NCBI RefSeq assembly: GCF_003664035.1
Contig: NZ_RCCK01000014.1
Span: forward strand, 518,981 to 582,980
Reading direction: 5' to 3'
Length of the DNA: 64,000 nucleotides
Source of the DNA: Pedobacter alluvionis
Lineage (GTDB): Bacteria > Bacteroidota > Bacteroidia > Sphingobacteriales > Sphingobacteriaceae
The notes beneath the pieces are model-generated. The model worked only from the letters and a program-made list of their open reading frames with translations. It had not been told where the DNA came from and searched no databases. Positions 43,061 through 52,021 of the stretch are shown piece by piece. Both the position numbers and the translations under genes were made by a program. Numbering within the stretch: the first letter of the stretch is position 1; each line of letters starts with the position of its first letter.

Positions 43061-44473
43061 CTACCTCCGCTCATTAAAAACCTGAAATTCTGCAATTGAT
43101 GGCGTTTCTTTGGCATGTGTAATGCGGATGCGGACTTTACTGGTCCAGACACGATCGAAACGATGAATTTTAATGCGGTCTTCATTTTTTCCGTCAAAAG
43201 CTTTTTTCCATTCCACACCGTTCCAATATTCAAGTACATAAGTGTCGATGTTTTCTTTTTGTTCGGCCACCACAATCATATTTATAGCTTTTTCATTCTT
43301 AAAATCAACTTCATACCAGGGATTGGTGACCGCACTGTTCGATTCCCATGAGGACTTGTAGCTATCATCATTTGCAAAATCCATAATATTCATGTCGTTG
43401 CTCCAACTTGAGTTGCTTGCCTGGTTTTTGGCGAGGTTACTGGAAATAATCGGCAAACCCAATGGCGGAAGCGATTTGGTTGGCCCTTCATTCTTCCATA
43501 ATTGACCAACTTCTTTCAAGGCAGCGAGCGCATTATCATCAATTAAACCATCTCTGTTTGGCGCCACATTTAAGATAAAATTACAACTTGCTGCGTTTAA
43601 AGGTTTAATCAGGTCTTCTACAATTTCTTGTGGCTTTCTTACCGGAACCGTTGGAAAATCTGTTTTCCAAAACCATGAAGTATTAATGGGTAAGCAGGCT
43701 AAAGTTGGCATCACTTTACTTTCTTTAGGCATGCGTTGACCAGCGCCCATTTCGTAAGTTTTAATGTCAGTATAATAAAGTCCTTCTGAAGGGTATTTTG
43801 CTCCATTTAAATCCATTACAAGACAGTCAGGCTGCAATGTTTTGATCAAAGTATAAATATCCTCGAATGGTACATCATCATAAGAAATCCTCGACCACGG
43901 AGCATCCCAGCCGTCAATAATTAAAGCTTCTATTTTGCCATACCTGGTCAATAGTTCGGTTAATTGCTGTTTAATCATATCGATATGTCTCGAAGTAATC
44001 TGATTGGGCCTCAATTTATGATGTGTATCTAAAATGGAATAATAAAGCATTACTTTTAATCCATTTGCCCGGAAAGCATCGGTAAACTGCTTAACCACAT
44101 CTTTTCCGTAAGTACTGTTCATTACATTATAATCTGTGCTTTTAGTATCCCATATACAAAATCCGCTGTGGTGTTTGGTGGTTAAACAGCCATAACTCAT
44201 GTTAGCAGATTTTGCTGCTTTAGCCCACTGGTTTGCGTCGAGCTTTTTAGGGTTGAACAATTTTGGAGAAGCTTCAGGATCGGGCCAATCTGCATTTGCA
44301 TAAGTTGGAATGTTGTAATGGATGAACATACCAAACCGGAGATCTACAAATTGCTGTTGAAGTACATTAAGTTTCTTTGATGCATCAGCGTTGATCCCTT
44401 GGGCGAAGGTTCCGAACGAAAACAACATTAAAGTCAATACTAAAACGTTTTTCTGAATAGTTACAAGTTTCAT
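43061..44473 (-). CDS. GH29 alpha-L-fucosidase with C-terminal discoidin-type module
   Basis: A 470-residue secreted enzyme started at the ATG at 44473, giving a signal peptide cut near TFAQ. The GH29 barrel has FGMFIHYN (about 48-55), LTTKHHSGFCIWD and ALIIDGWDAPWS, where Asp187 is the probable nucleophile. Residues about 340-470 (SSWESNSAVTNPWYEVDF, VLEYWNGVEWKKA) form an F5/8 type C (CBM32-like) domain that likely binds sugar. It removes terminal fucose from glycans in the periplasm. No SusCD pair or other glycosidase is adjacent. Confidence 0.9.
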   Translation of the reverse strand: MKLVTIQKNVLVLTLMLFSFGTFAQGINADASKKLNVLQQQFVDLRFGMFIHYNIPTYANADWPDPEASPKLFNPKKLDANQWAKAAKSANMSYGCLTTKHHSGFCIWDTKSTDYNVMNSTYGKDVVKQFTDAFRANGLKVMLYYSILDTHHKLRPNQITSRHIDMIKQQLTELLTRYGKIEALIIDGWDAPWSRISYDDVPFEDIYTLIKTLQPDCLVMDLNGAKYPSEGLYYTDIKTYEMGAGQRMPKESKVMPTLACLPINTSWFWKTDFPTVPVRKPQEIVEDLIKPLNAASCNFILNVAPNRDGLIDDNALAALKEVGQLWKNEGPTKSLPPLGLPIISSNLAKNQASNSSWSNDMNIMDFANDDSYKSSWESNSAVTNPWYEVDFKNEKAINMIVVAEQKENIDTYVLEYWNGVEWKKAFDGKNEDRIKIHRFDRVWTSKVRIRITHAKETPSIAEFQVFNERR

Positions 44474-44715
44474 TTTGTACGAAATAAATGTTAAGAATTT
44501 GAAATGGTTTTCGGTAAAGTTAATTTTCTTTGATGATATTGCACAACATATCCAGATCAAAATACTTGATTAATGCAACTTTCCCGAAATTGATTCTATA
44601 ATGAGTTGGTTGCTTAAATTTATGGACAGCCAATCAGAAAAAGATAACACTCGCCAGTTGGGTATGCCGGGGGAAAGCAAAGGCAAACAAAGCAGCATCT
44701 AGTTACCTTGGATTT

Positions 44716-45678
44716 CTATTTTATCAGTTTTAATGCTGTTTCAAGAGCTTTATCGCCTATCACTTCCTTATCAGGACGTACACCAACGCCCTCCCAGTTC
44801 GTTTTCGTAATCGGGTTTATTGCTCTGGAATTGGGAATATTAGCCGTAAATTCGTTACCTACCGGTTCTGGAGCTACGGGATGCGCACCGCCTCCGGTAC
44901 GTTCTCCAACGATTAGCGCCCGGCGCTGGGCTTGAAGATCGTAAGCCAATTCCTCTCCAGCTGAAAAGGTTTGATTATTAGTTAAAATATAGATTGGGAT
45001 GGTCTTAAGCGCCTGTAAAGAAGTTTCTGGTATTGCCCAGAATTGAGTATAAGAGCGGTCGTTACGGCAATAAAGGTCGTTTAGATGTGTTTTTTCTTTG
45101 AAGAAGAATCCGCAGAAAAAGCTTACAGCAGCCGGATCTCCACCCCGATTATCCCTGAGGTCGATTATTAGTGCATTACTATTGCTAACAAACTGCAATG
45201 CCGCTGTAACTGCTACCTTAGTCTCCTGGTCAGGCGAAAAAAAACCTTTCAACTTTAAATATCCTATATTTCCGGGCATAATTTCAGCTTTTTCCATTCC
45301 AAAATTCACTTCTTTTCTGAATTGAAGACGCCTTATCCTCTGTGCAACGGTATCAGATTTTTCTTCTAATTCAGCTGCCCGAGGATCATAGCTAATCGAC
45401 AAGTGACCATCTTGATAAACCGACAGTAGGTCTGTAGTTATTTTTTTCGCAAAAACACTTGGTGTCTGGATGGTATCGTAGACACCCATTTTAAATTGTC
45501 GGCTGATAAAATTCCCCATCCGAATGGCAGTGTCAAGAAAAATATAATTTTCTTTTAAGCTCTTTGAGATACCAGCAATGGTTTCTGCTTTTATCTTCTT
45601 TGTTAGAAAACGATTCTGTGAAATCGCCGCAAAAGAACACGACAAAACTATCAAAAGGGACAGTGTAAAAGTTTTCAT
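44716..45678 (-). CDS. S41-family peptidase (tricorn/IRBP-like)
   Basis: A 320-residue exported serine peptidase (signal cut near AISQ). The catalytic Ser239 sits in NNQTFSAGEELAYDL, with the carboxyl-terminal protease core DLRDNRGGDPAAV before it and GERTGGGAHPVAPEP after it. No PDZ domain is visible, which fits the short IRBP-type S41 group rather than CtpA. Substrate unknown. Confidence 0.87.
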   Translation of the reverse strand: MKTFTLSLLIVLSCSFAAISQNRFLTKKIKAETIAGISKSLKENYIFLDTAIRMGNFISRQFKMGVYDTIQTPSVFAKKITTDLLSVYQDGHLSISYDPRAAELEEKSDTVAQRIRRLQFRKEVNFGMEKAEIMPGNIGYLKLKGFFSPDQETKVAVTAALQFVSNSNALIIDLRDNRGGDPAAVSFFCGFFFKEKTHLNDLYCRNDRSYTQFWAIPETSLQALKTIPIYILTNNQTFSAGEELAYDLQAQRRALIVGERTGGGAHPVAPEPVGNEFTANIPNSRAINPITKTNWEGVGVRPDKEVIGDKALETALKLIK

Positions 45679-46545
45679 ATGTTATAGTTTAATACAATTT
45701 AAAAAAATGCACCATTTGGCGGTTCTTTCTGCCTACATTCATAACATAGTTTCTTTGTAATGGCTTGCCAAGAACGCAAATGTACACTATTTATCCTGTC
45801 TGCAACATTAGCCCTCACTTTCATCTAACCGTGTACTTTATATTTAAAGCTACTCATGATGGTAAGGGTATTATATCGTCGGTTCGGGTTTCCTTTGATA
45901 AACTAAGTCCTATCCCTGTTATAATATCCTGTAAACTCCGGGGATTTTCGGGCTAAAAAGAGAACTTGATATCAAATCGCTACTGATTGCCTGTCTCATC
46001 TACTACCAGTTCATTAATTCCGTAGCTTTCCAGAAAAGAAGCAAAATTATTCATTGAAATTGCCTGCTGATCAATTTCACCGTGGCGGACGTATTAAGCT
46101 CTTTTAACGGAATTATTTCTTTGATCACAATGATTTTTTTAAAATTCCTGCAAAATGTACCAGAAAGCCGACACATTCCAAATTTATTTTTGCCGATGAA
46201 AATCCAGAATACATTGTGAATCGACGGTAAATATAGCTGATGAAATATGTTACCTATTGAAAATTTATATGAGATCTTTGAAATCTACCATCTTGTAAGT
46301 ATTTAATATAAGTTCTTATCTTACAGGCCTGTCATAATGCACCCATAATCAAGTATTGAATGAATCCAACTTCAAATATCTGCGATCTGCTTATCCTAGA
46401 TAACATAGAGATCTTAGTTCTGAGAATGAAAAGGACTATTTTCCTTTCACATCTGTTTTTAGTAACGAAACGCTAAAACAGCAATGGAAATACTAAAATA
46501 AATCAATATTTGAATTTTATCCGATTGAACAATATAAAAACTATT
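45679..46545. other. Intergenic region with a probable pseudogene remnant
   Basis: No intact gene in about 870 bases. The centre (45953-46080, minus strand) looks like the decayed end of a DUF3738-type gene; the rest is AT-rich and unassigned. Confidence 0.5.
45953..46080 (-). pseudogene. Decayed C-terminal end of a DUF3738 (TIGR03435)-like gene
   Basis: On the minus strand one frame reads GEIDQQAISMNNFASFLES, then INELVVDETGNQ, stop (TAG), RFDIKFSF, stop. The core fits the SM..FA..L...VVD.TG..G.(F/Y)D.. pattern of that family's C-terminus. An in-frame TAG interrupts it, and the frame is stopped upstream too. The family assignment is from memory of the motif. Confidence 0.4.
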
Positions 46546-48990
46546 ATGATAACCTATAAACTAAGGAAAACCTGTCATTTATTCATCATTTTGGCATGTT
46601 TTTGTTCGAAGTCTTTTGCGCAAAGTAATCAGGACAATACCTTAAAAGGTATCATTAAAGATTCGAATAATGAGGTTGTAGACGGTGCAACTCTGCTTTT
46701 AAAAAATGGGATTGATGGTCTGGCAATTAAACAGACATTGAGCGATAAGGATGGCAACTTTTCTTTTACGGTTAAGGGTGGTACATATCTGATTTTTATT
46801 AGTTATCTGGGCACGCTGTCTTACCAGAGTGAGCTGTTAAAATTAACAGGCAACATGGATGTAGGTGTTATAACGATTGAAACTACCGCCCGTAGTTTAA
46901 AAGAAGTTGTTATTCAGAGTTCCATGAGTAAGCCGCTTGTTAAAATCGAAGGAAGAAAAATGATTTATAACATTGAAAAAAGCATAACCGCTCAGGGTTT
47001 AAATGGCCTGGAAGCTTTAAGAAAAACACCAGGAGTAGTTGTTAACCAGGACAATACAATCACCCTGAATGGGGCCAGTGCTGCGTTGGTGATGATTAAT
47101 GGCAGACAGACCTATTTACAGGCTGAAGAATTGGCTCAACTGCTTAAGTCAATGTCCGCATCCGATTTAAAAGCTATTGAAGTCATCAAAAACCCTTCTG
47201 CTGAGTATGACGCTGCCGGAACTGGTGGCATCGTTAATCTTGTACTTCAAAAATCAATTGCCGAGGGTTTCAACGGTACTATTAATAATGGTGTCGCTTT
47301 TGGTATTACCTTAAAGCAAAACACCAATTTGAACCTTAATTTCCGAAAGGGTAAATTTAATGCCTTCGGTAGTTACAATCATAATTTTGGACATTTTGCG
47401 ATGGACTACGACTATGACCGGACAACAAACGGAAAGGTATATATAAACTCCAATCATGATGTGGACAAAAAACATAGTATTGGATCTACTGTCGGTTTAG
47501 ATTTCGCAATAGATACCGCCAAAACAATCGGAATGGTAGTGAATGGTAATTTTTCAAGTGGTGGCGGCTTGATCACACCGACAACAAATATTTTTGATCA
47601 GTTAACAGGAGCACTTTTACAGACACTTAAAAGTGAGAGTAGCTATCCGGCACAAAGAGCCAGACGTTATAATGCCAATTTAAACTATAGGTATAAAGGT
47701 AGTAATCGCACAAGTCTGGACATAGATGCCGACTATGGAATTTTTGATGCCGCTACAGAAAATTTGAGTACTAATGCTTTTTATTCAGCTGAAGGGGAAT
47801 TCCAGTCCTCAAATAATTTCTTTGTGGCCAATAGCCGAAATATTAAGCTATATGCGGTTAAGGGTGATTATGGCTTTCCAATTGGGAAAGGGCGGATGTT
47901 AACAGGCGCTAAGTTCTCTGAGGTAAATGCAAAAAATGTATTTGACCAGTATGATGCAAATGGCAGCGTCAATGTTATTGATATCAACCTGTCCAATACT
48001 TTTGACTACAAGGAACAAATAAGTGCCGGATACCTTAAATATGAAACGCCAATAAATGATGTACTGAGCTTTGATCTTGGCGTGAGATTAGAACATACAC
48101 ATTCCGAAGGAAACTTACTACCGACAGCAGGTAGTAGTCAATCTGCAACTTCTGTAGTTAGAAACTACCTGAACGTTTTTCCTACGGCTGCAATAACTTA
48201 TAAAACTAAGCAAGAAGGCACCTACAACCTAAGTTTTGCACGTCGCATTGACCGCCCGGCTTATAACAACCTGAATCCATTTTCATATCCTGTAGATGAA
48301 CTCTCCTATTGGAAAGGTAATCCGTTCCTGCAGCCACAGTATGCGAATACATTAGCGCTTCAATATAGTTACAAAAAGACGACCATCTCTGCCAGTTACA
48401 CGCATACAAGCGATATAAGCAGCACTATTACGGAAGTAATTAAAGAGAGTATCATTAATATGGTGCCTAGGAATATCGGATTTCAGAACAATATAAACCT
48501 AACTGTCACACAACAGATCAGGTTGGCAAAATGGTGGAATATGAGTCTGACCGGTATTGGATATCGTCTGGAGAATAAAGTAGGAACTATAGATTATGGG
48601 AATTATAACCGGAGCCGTTTTGCAGGGACAATTAATATTCAACAAACCTTCAATCTTCCCAGTCACATTACTGCCGAGGCAATAGGCGTGGTTAACTCAA
48701 AAAATATAAGTGGATTAAATACTTATATAAAGGGTAATTCACAGGTTGACATTGGCCTGCAAAAGAATTTGATGCATGAAAAAGCAACGCTTAGAATAGC
48801 GGCTTCCGATATATTAAGGAAAAATAAGATTATTACAGATACTCAACTTAACAAGTTACTGCTTCATACCACCTATGTGGGTGAGAGCCGACAGATCAGA
48901 TTGAGTTTTACCTACCGCTTTGGAAACACCAGGATCAAATCAAAAGACAGGCGCGAGTCTGGACTGGAAAATGAATCGCAACGATTATAG
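46546..48990 (+). CDS. Outer-membrane beta-barrel receptor (TonB-dependent-like, OMP_b-brl_3 type)
   Basis: About 814 residues from the ATG at 46546, with a signal cut near SFAQ. A carboxypeptidase-regulatory-like domain (TLKGIIKDSNNEVVDGATLL) is followed by a plug-like region (LEALRKTPGVVVNQDNTI, VMINGRQTYLQAEELAQLL, IEVIKNPSAEYDAAGTGG) and a long barrel ending in IRLSFTYRFG. The TTG-led extension to 46510 adds an implausible leader. It is probably an import or adhesion barrel. It lacks a SusD partner, and the next gene is convergent. Confidence 0.9.
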   Translation: MITYKLRKTCHLFIILACFCSKSFAQSNQDNTLKGIIKDSNNEVVDGATLLLKNGIDGLAIKQTLSDKDGNFSFTVKGGTYLIFISYLGTLSYQSELLKLTGNMDVGVITIETTARSLKEVVIQSSMSKPLVKIEGRKMIYNIEKSITAQGLNGLEALRKTPGVVVNQDNTITLNGASAALVMINGRQTYLQAEELAQLLKSMSASDLKAIEVIKNPSAEYDAAGTGGIVNLVLQKSIAEGFNGTINNGVAFGITLKQNTNLNLNFRKGKFNAFGSYNHNFGHFAMDYDYDRTTNGKVYINSNHDVDKKHSIGSTVGLDFAIDTAKTIGMVVNGNFSSGGGLITPTTNIFDQLTGALLQTLKSESSYPAQRARRYNANLNYRYKGSNRTSLDIDADYGIFDAATENLSTNAFYSAEGEFQSSNNFFVANSRNIKLYAVKGDYGFPIGKGRMLTGAKFSEVNAKNVFDQYDANGSVNVIDINLSNTFDYKEQISAGYLKYETPINDVLSFDLGVRLEHTHSEGNLLPTAGSSQSATSVVRNYLNVFPTAAITYKTKQEGTYNLSFARRIDRPAYNNLNPFSYPVDELSYWKGNPFLQPQYANTLALQYSYKKTTISASYTHTSDISSTITEVIKESIINMVPRNIGFQNNINLTVTQQIRLAKWWNMSLTGIGYRLENKVGTIDYGNYNRSRFAGTINIQQTFNLPSHITAEAIGVVNSKNISGLNTYIKGNSQVDIGLQKNLMHEKATLRIAASDILRKNKIITDTQLNKLLLHTTYVGESRQIRLSFTYRFGNTRIKSKDRRESGLENESQRL

Positions 48991-49088
48991 CGTTTTAAAA
49001 TTATATTTTTTGCGGTTTAAACACTCGAAAAATCAGTAAATAAAACTCCTGAGATCAGAGTATTTCATAGGAATTGGTCAGCCGGTAA

Positions 49089-50198
49089 TTACCTGCGAAT
49101 AATTGAGTTAATCCAGGTAGCCATATCGTCCAATACTTTTGGCGACATGGTTTGTTCGATAAGCTGATATTCTTCGAAAGCCCCGGTTTTAGCCTCCTGA
49201 AAAAGGTGATTGACCCCTGGGTACTCAATTATTTTATAGTTCCTATTCCTGCCTTTATCCAAAGCTTGTTTGATTCCGTGGAGGTTCTCTTTAGATGTAA
49301 CCTGGGCATCCAATGAGCCGTTAAGTACTAATACCGGACATCTGACAAGGCTTAAATTACGGGCGGGCTCATATTGAAGAAAATACTTAAACCAAGGAGT
49401 AGTCGACCGTCGTATCAGCGTTTTGATTTCCTGATCCATTACATCAGCGGCCGGCCGTATTTCAGGCGGCAAACTCGCCATAGCTTTGGTAAGGTAGGCA
49501 GTTAACCTGATATTTAAACTATTGGTATGGTTTTTCATGATGATCTCGTACATGCCATGTTCTAGTTTAACATTCTTATCAACCATCTCTTTGGTGCCCC
49601 CCGAAAGTATCCCCAAACGTTCCGACTGTAAATCCAGTAGTTTCACTATGGGAATACCAGGTGCAGCCATGAGTATGATAAAGGCGACATCCTTGTTACC
49701 TGCAGCAACCATAGGCGCAATCATACCGCCTTCACTATGTCCTGCCAAGCCAATTTGACGAGGATCAACTTCTTTCCGACTTTTTAGATAAGCAACGGCA
49801 GCCGCAGCATCGTCCGCGAAGCTGACCGATGTCGACGTTCGAAAGTTTCCCGTTGAATGAGCAGTACCACGATCGTCATAACGGAGCACGCCAATACCCT
49901 TCCTGGTAAGATAGTCAGAAATAACAAGAAAGGGCTTATGGTCAAATAATTCTTCGTCCCGGTTCTGCGGACCTGATCCGGATATCAAAATAACGACCGG
50001 GTATATTCCGCTATCCGCGGGAAGGCTAAGTGTGCCTGCCAGGGTAACACTGTCTTTGGCATTTGTAAATTTGACTTCTTCCGTATAATAAGGATAAGGG
50101 GCTTTTGGTGTCTGCGGACGTTTTGCGGACTTTTGATTCTGGGCTCCGGCAACAAGTACCCAGGTGATCAAGACAAGTGTTAAGAAAGTCGATTTCAT
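49089..50198 (-). CDS. Secreted alpha/beta hydrolase
   Basis: A 369-residue exported hydrolase (signal cut near AGAQ). The nucleophile Ser155 lies in GLAGHSEGGMIAPM; the likely acid is in LVLNGSLDAQVT and the catalytic His in YPGVNHLFQEA. The DRGTAHSTGNFRTSTSVSFA loop before the nucleophile is typical of peptide- or ester-cleaving members. Substrate unknown. Palindromic TACATAG/CTATGTA words lie in its promoter region (50223-50250), similar to those before the padR gene. Confidence 0.85.
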   Translation of the reverse strand: MKSTFLTLVLITWVLVAGAQNQKSAKRPQTPKAPYPYYTEEVKFTNAKDSVTLAGTLSLPADSGIYPVVILISGSGPQNRDEELFDHKPFLVISDYLTRKGIGVLRYDDRGTAHSTGNFRTSTSVSFADDAAAAVAYLKSRKEVDPRQIGLAGHSEGGMIAPMVAAGNKDVAFIILMAAPGIPIVKLLDLQSERLGILSGGTKEMVDKNVKLEHGMYEIIMKNHTNSLNIRLTAYLTKAMASLPPEIRPAADVMDQEIKTLIRRSTTPWFKYFLQYEPARNLSLVRCPVLVLNGSLDAQVTSKENLHGIKQALDKGRNRNYKIIEYPGVNHLFQEAKTGAFEEYQLIEQTMSPKVLDDMATWINSIIRR

Positions 50199-50222
50199 TT
50201 TATTATGTTTTTAAATATTAAG

Positions 50223-50250
50223 CTATGTACTATGCAATACTATGTATATA
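50223..50250. promoter_or_regulatory. Candidate PadR operator upstream of the hydrolase
   Basis: TATGTACTATGCAATACTAT with GTATATA after it holds ACTATG/CATAGT words in both orientations. Related words occur before the padR gene at 51183-51222. Inferred from similarity and position. Confidence 0.35.
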
Positions 50251-50260
50251 AGCAAAAAAA

Positions 50261-50839
50261 TTATTTGCGCCGGAGTAAACGGAGCAATAGTGTGTTGAGG
50301 AGATACGCGATGATCATGATCATGATCACTACTGGCACAAACATATTACCCAGCACCTCGCGGTTCCCAGCTGGCCGGTCCAGAATAAATCCAAACCCGA
50401 TAAGCCGTCCATTACTTACAAAAAGACCGGTATCAGAAGGGTGGATAAATTTCAAAAATATCAGCAGGCCGAAAGTAGAGATTAGCAGATAGATCGCCGC
50501 CAATACCACATAGCCTGCGCCATTAGTAATGTTCAGTGTCAGGGCCTGTAAAATATGCCTTGGATTGAAGGTACGGGTAGCCTGGCGTATTTTCTTATCC
50601 GCGACCATGGGTTGAAGTACTTCTTCAGGCATTCCCAGTTTATTCAAAACATCCATTAGAATATCGATCTCTCTTTCCGGGGTACTATTACGGGTAGCTT
50701 CATAAACGTGGCTTTTCAGCTCCATGGTCAGTTCACGCTGATCATCTTCCGATAAGATGGCTATACAACGCCTGACCCGCTTAAAGTAATCATCGTATAT
50801 CTTTTGTGCCGTCTGATTGTTAAAAGTCTGTTCTTTCAT
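50261..50839 (-). CDS. PadR-coupled membrane protein (HAAS/DUF1700-like)
   Basis: A 192-residue protein from the ATG at 50839. It begins with a helical soluble part (KIYDDYFKRVRRCIAILSEDD, LMDVLNKLGMPEEVLQPM) like the HAAS domain common next to PadR genes. It then has two hydrophobic segments (about 105-130 and 165-185). The ATG overlaps the padR stop as ATGA (50836-50839), so translation is coupled. The two proteins probably form a sensor-regulator pair at the membrane. Confidence 0.8.
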   Translation of the reverse strand: MKEQTFNNQTAQKIYDDYFKRVRRCIAILSEDDQRELTMELKSHVYEATRNSTPEREIDILMDVLNKLGMPEEVLQPMVADKKIRQATRTFNPRHILQALTLNITNGAGYVVLAAIYLLISTFGLLIFLKFIHPSDTGLFVSNGRLIGFGFILDRPAGNREVLGNMFVPVVIMIMIIAYLLNTLLLRLLRRK

Positions 50840-51171
50840 TTTTGAATTTTTCTTATAGCCGTTTCCAATGTTGACCAAATAGTGCGCATTTCAAAAAGCG
50901 TAGTTCTGCCATCAGCGCTAAGCGTGTAATATTTCCTGGGAATACCCGATTCCTGCTCTACCCATTTGGATTCGACTATACCTTCCGTTTTTAAACGGTT
51001 CAGCAGTGGATACAGCGTGCCCTCTGCCACTTCCAGGGTAGTATGGCGTTTGATTTCCTGTACCAACTCATACCCGTAATATTCTTTTTCGGAAAGAATA
51101 TTAAGAATAATGTATGTCAGTGTTCCTTTCTTTACCTGCGAAAACCAATTCTGTACAAATTCACTATTCAT
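50836..51171 (-). CDS. PadR-family transcriptional regulator
   Basis: A 111-residue regulator from the ATG at 51171. The winged-helix signature is KKGTLTYIILNILSEKEYYG, VAEGTLYPLLNRLKTEGI and GIPRKYYTLSADGRTTL. A short C-terminal helix follows, as in the small PadR-s2 type. It overlaps the membrane protein gene by 4 bases. The upstream DNA is rich in TACATAG/CTATGTA-type words (51183-51222), which suggests autoregulation. Confidence 0.92.
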   Translation of the reverse strand: MNSEFVQNWFSQVKKGTLTYIILNILSEKEYYGYELVQEIKRHTTLEVAEGTLYPLLNRLKTEGIVESKWVEQESGIPRKYYTLSADGRTTLFEMRTIWSTLETAIRKIQK

Positions 51172-51182
51172 CCGGCAAATAT

Positions 51183-51222
51183 AATACATAGTTATACAAT
51201 GTGTATTAGCTATACTAAGTAT
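51183..51222. promoter_or_regulatory. Candidate PadR autoregulatory site
   Basis: AATACATAGTTATACAATG followed by TGTATTAGCTATACTAAG contains AATACA/TGTATT and TATAC/GTATT-like halves upstream of the padR ATG. Confidence 0.35.
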
Positions 51223-52021
51223 TCAATATAAAACATTGATTATCAGCGTTAATAATTTTTAATAATCTATTAAAAGTGTCCCCAGATAGTAGCATATTCT
51301 AAACTATCACATACTTGTTGAAAGCGTATACTAGCAGCTACTGAGATCATAACTACAATTCGTGCTTTGACTATACGGTCTCTTGGCTATTTGGAGGGAT
51401 TATGGCACTTTTTTTAGCTTTGTATAACCTGCAAATGGATTTTGATTTTTAGAAACGTATGAATTGAGAATAAATCTCACAGCAGGATGAATTAAACCGA
51501 AAAGTCATGAGGAAAATGGATTTAGACCCGAAGTGTATATTTGTTCAGAGGGAAGGAACTTAGGTGTGCATCATACGGTAATTAAATTGGTACCCAGTTT
51601 GGCCCGAAACAACGGGGTCACTTTCAGATTCTTCGCACTTCCTTTATCCATCTGTACTCAGATTTTTTTACCACACTTTCTAAATGTTGTCAATTATTAA
51701 AAATCGGCTTAGGTAATTTTAGGATTTAATGATTTGATATAGATAAAAACAAAAATTCGAACCATAATCATATTAGGAGCAGACAACTGGAAAAGTCTGA
51801 TCAAAACCATATTAATCTAATGGAGAAAGATGAAATAGAGATGCTTTGAAAGAGATTCCTGCCAAAAAGTTTTCCACACTTGTGAAGTCCAAAACCCTAT
51901 TTTGTCTATAATCATACTTTAAACTGTTTAAACCTATTTTTTGCTCCACGGGCGCAAAAAGTGCTTAAATTTTGATTTTAGGCACATTTAACTAAATTTG
52001 GATTATACCAAAACCAAGTTT
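51223..52021. other. Intergenic region, no supported gene
   Basis: About 800 AT-rich bases. Fragments such as AAAAGTGTCCCCAGATAG (about 51274-51291) and GGTACCCAGTTTGGCCCG have the look of mobile-element ends, but no transposase frame is present. The last ~30 bases hold the promoter of lat. Confidence 0.45.
51993..52000 (+). promoter_or_regulatory. Candidate -7 box TAAATTTG for lat
   Basis: Exact match to TAnnTTTG, 21 bases before the ATG at 52022. It overlaps the alternative TTG start at 51998 and argues against it. Confidence 0.5.

Noticed and set aside
45765..45956. 63-codon plus-strand frame
   Set aside because: Composition is like intergenic DNA and no family feature is seen; it runs up to the pseudogene remnant.
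51223..51997. Possible insertion-sequence remnant (AAAAGTGTCCCC and GGTACCCAG fragments)
   Set aside because: No transposase frame and no pair of terminal repeats could be found, so it is described only as an unassigned gap.
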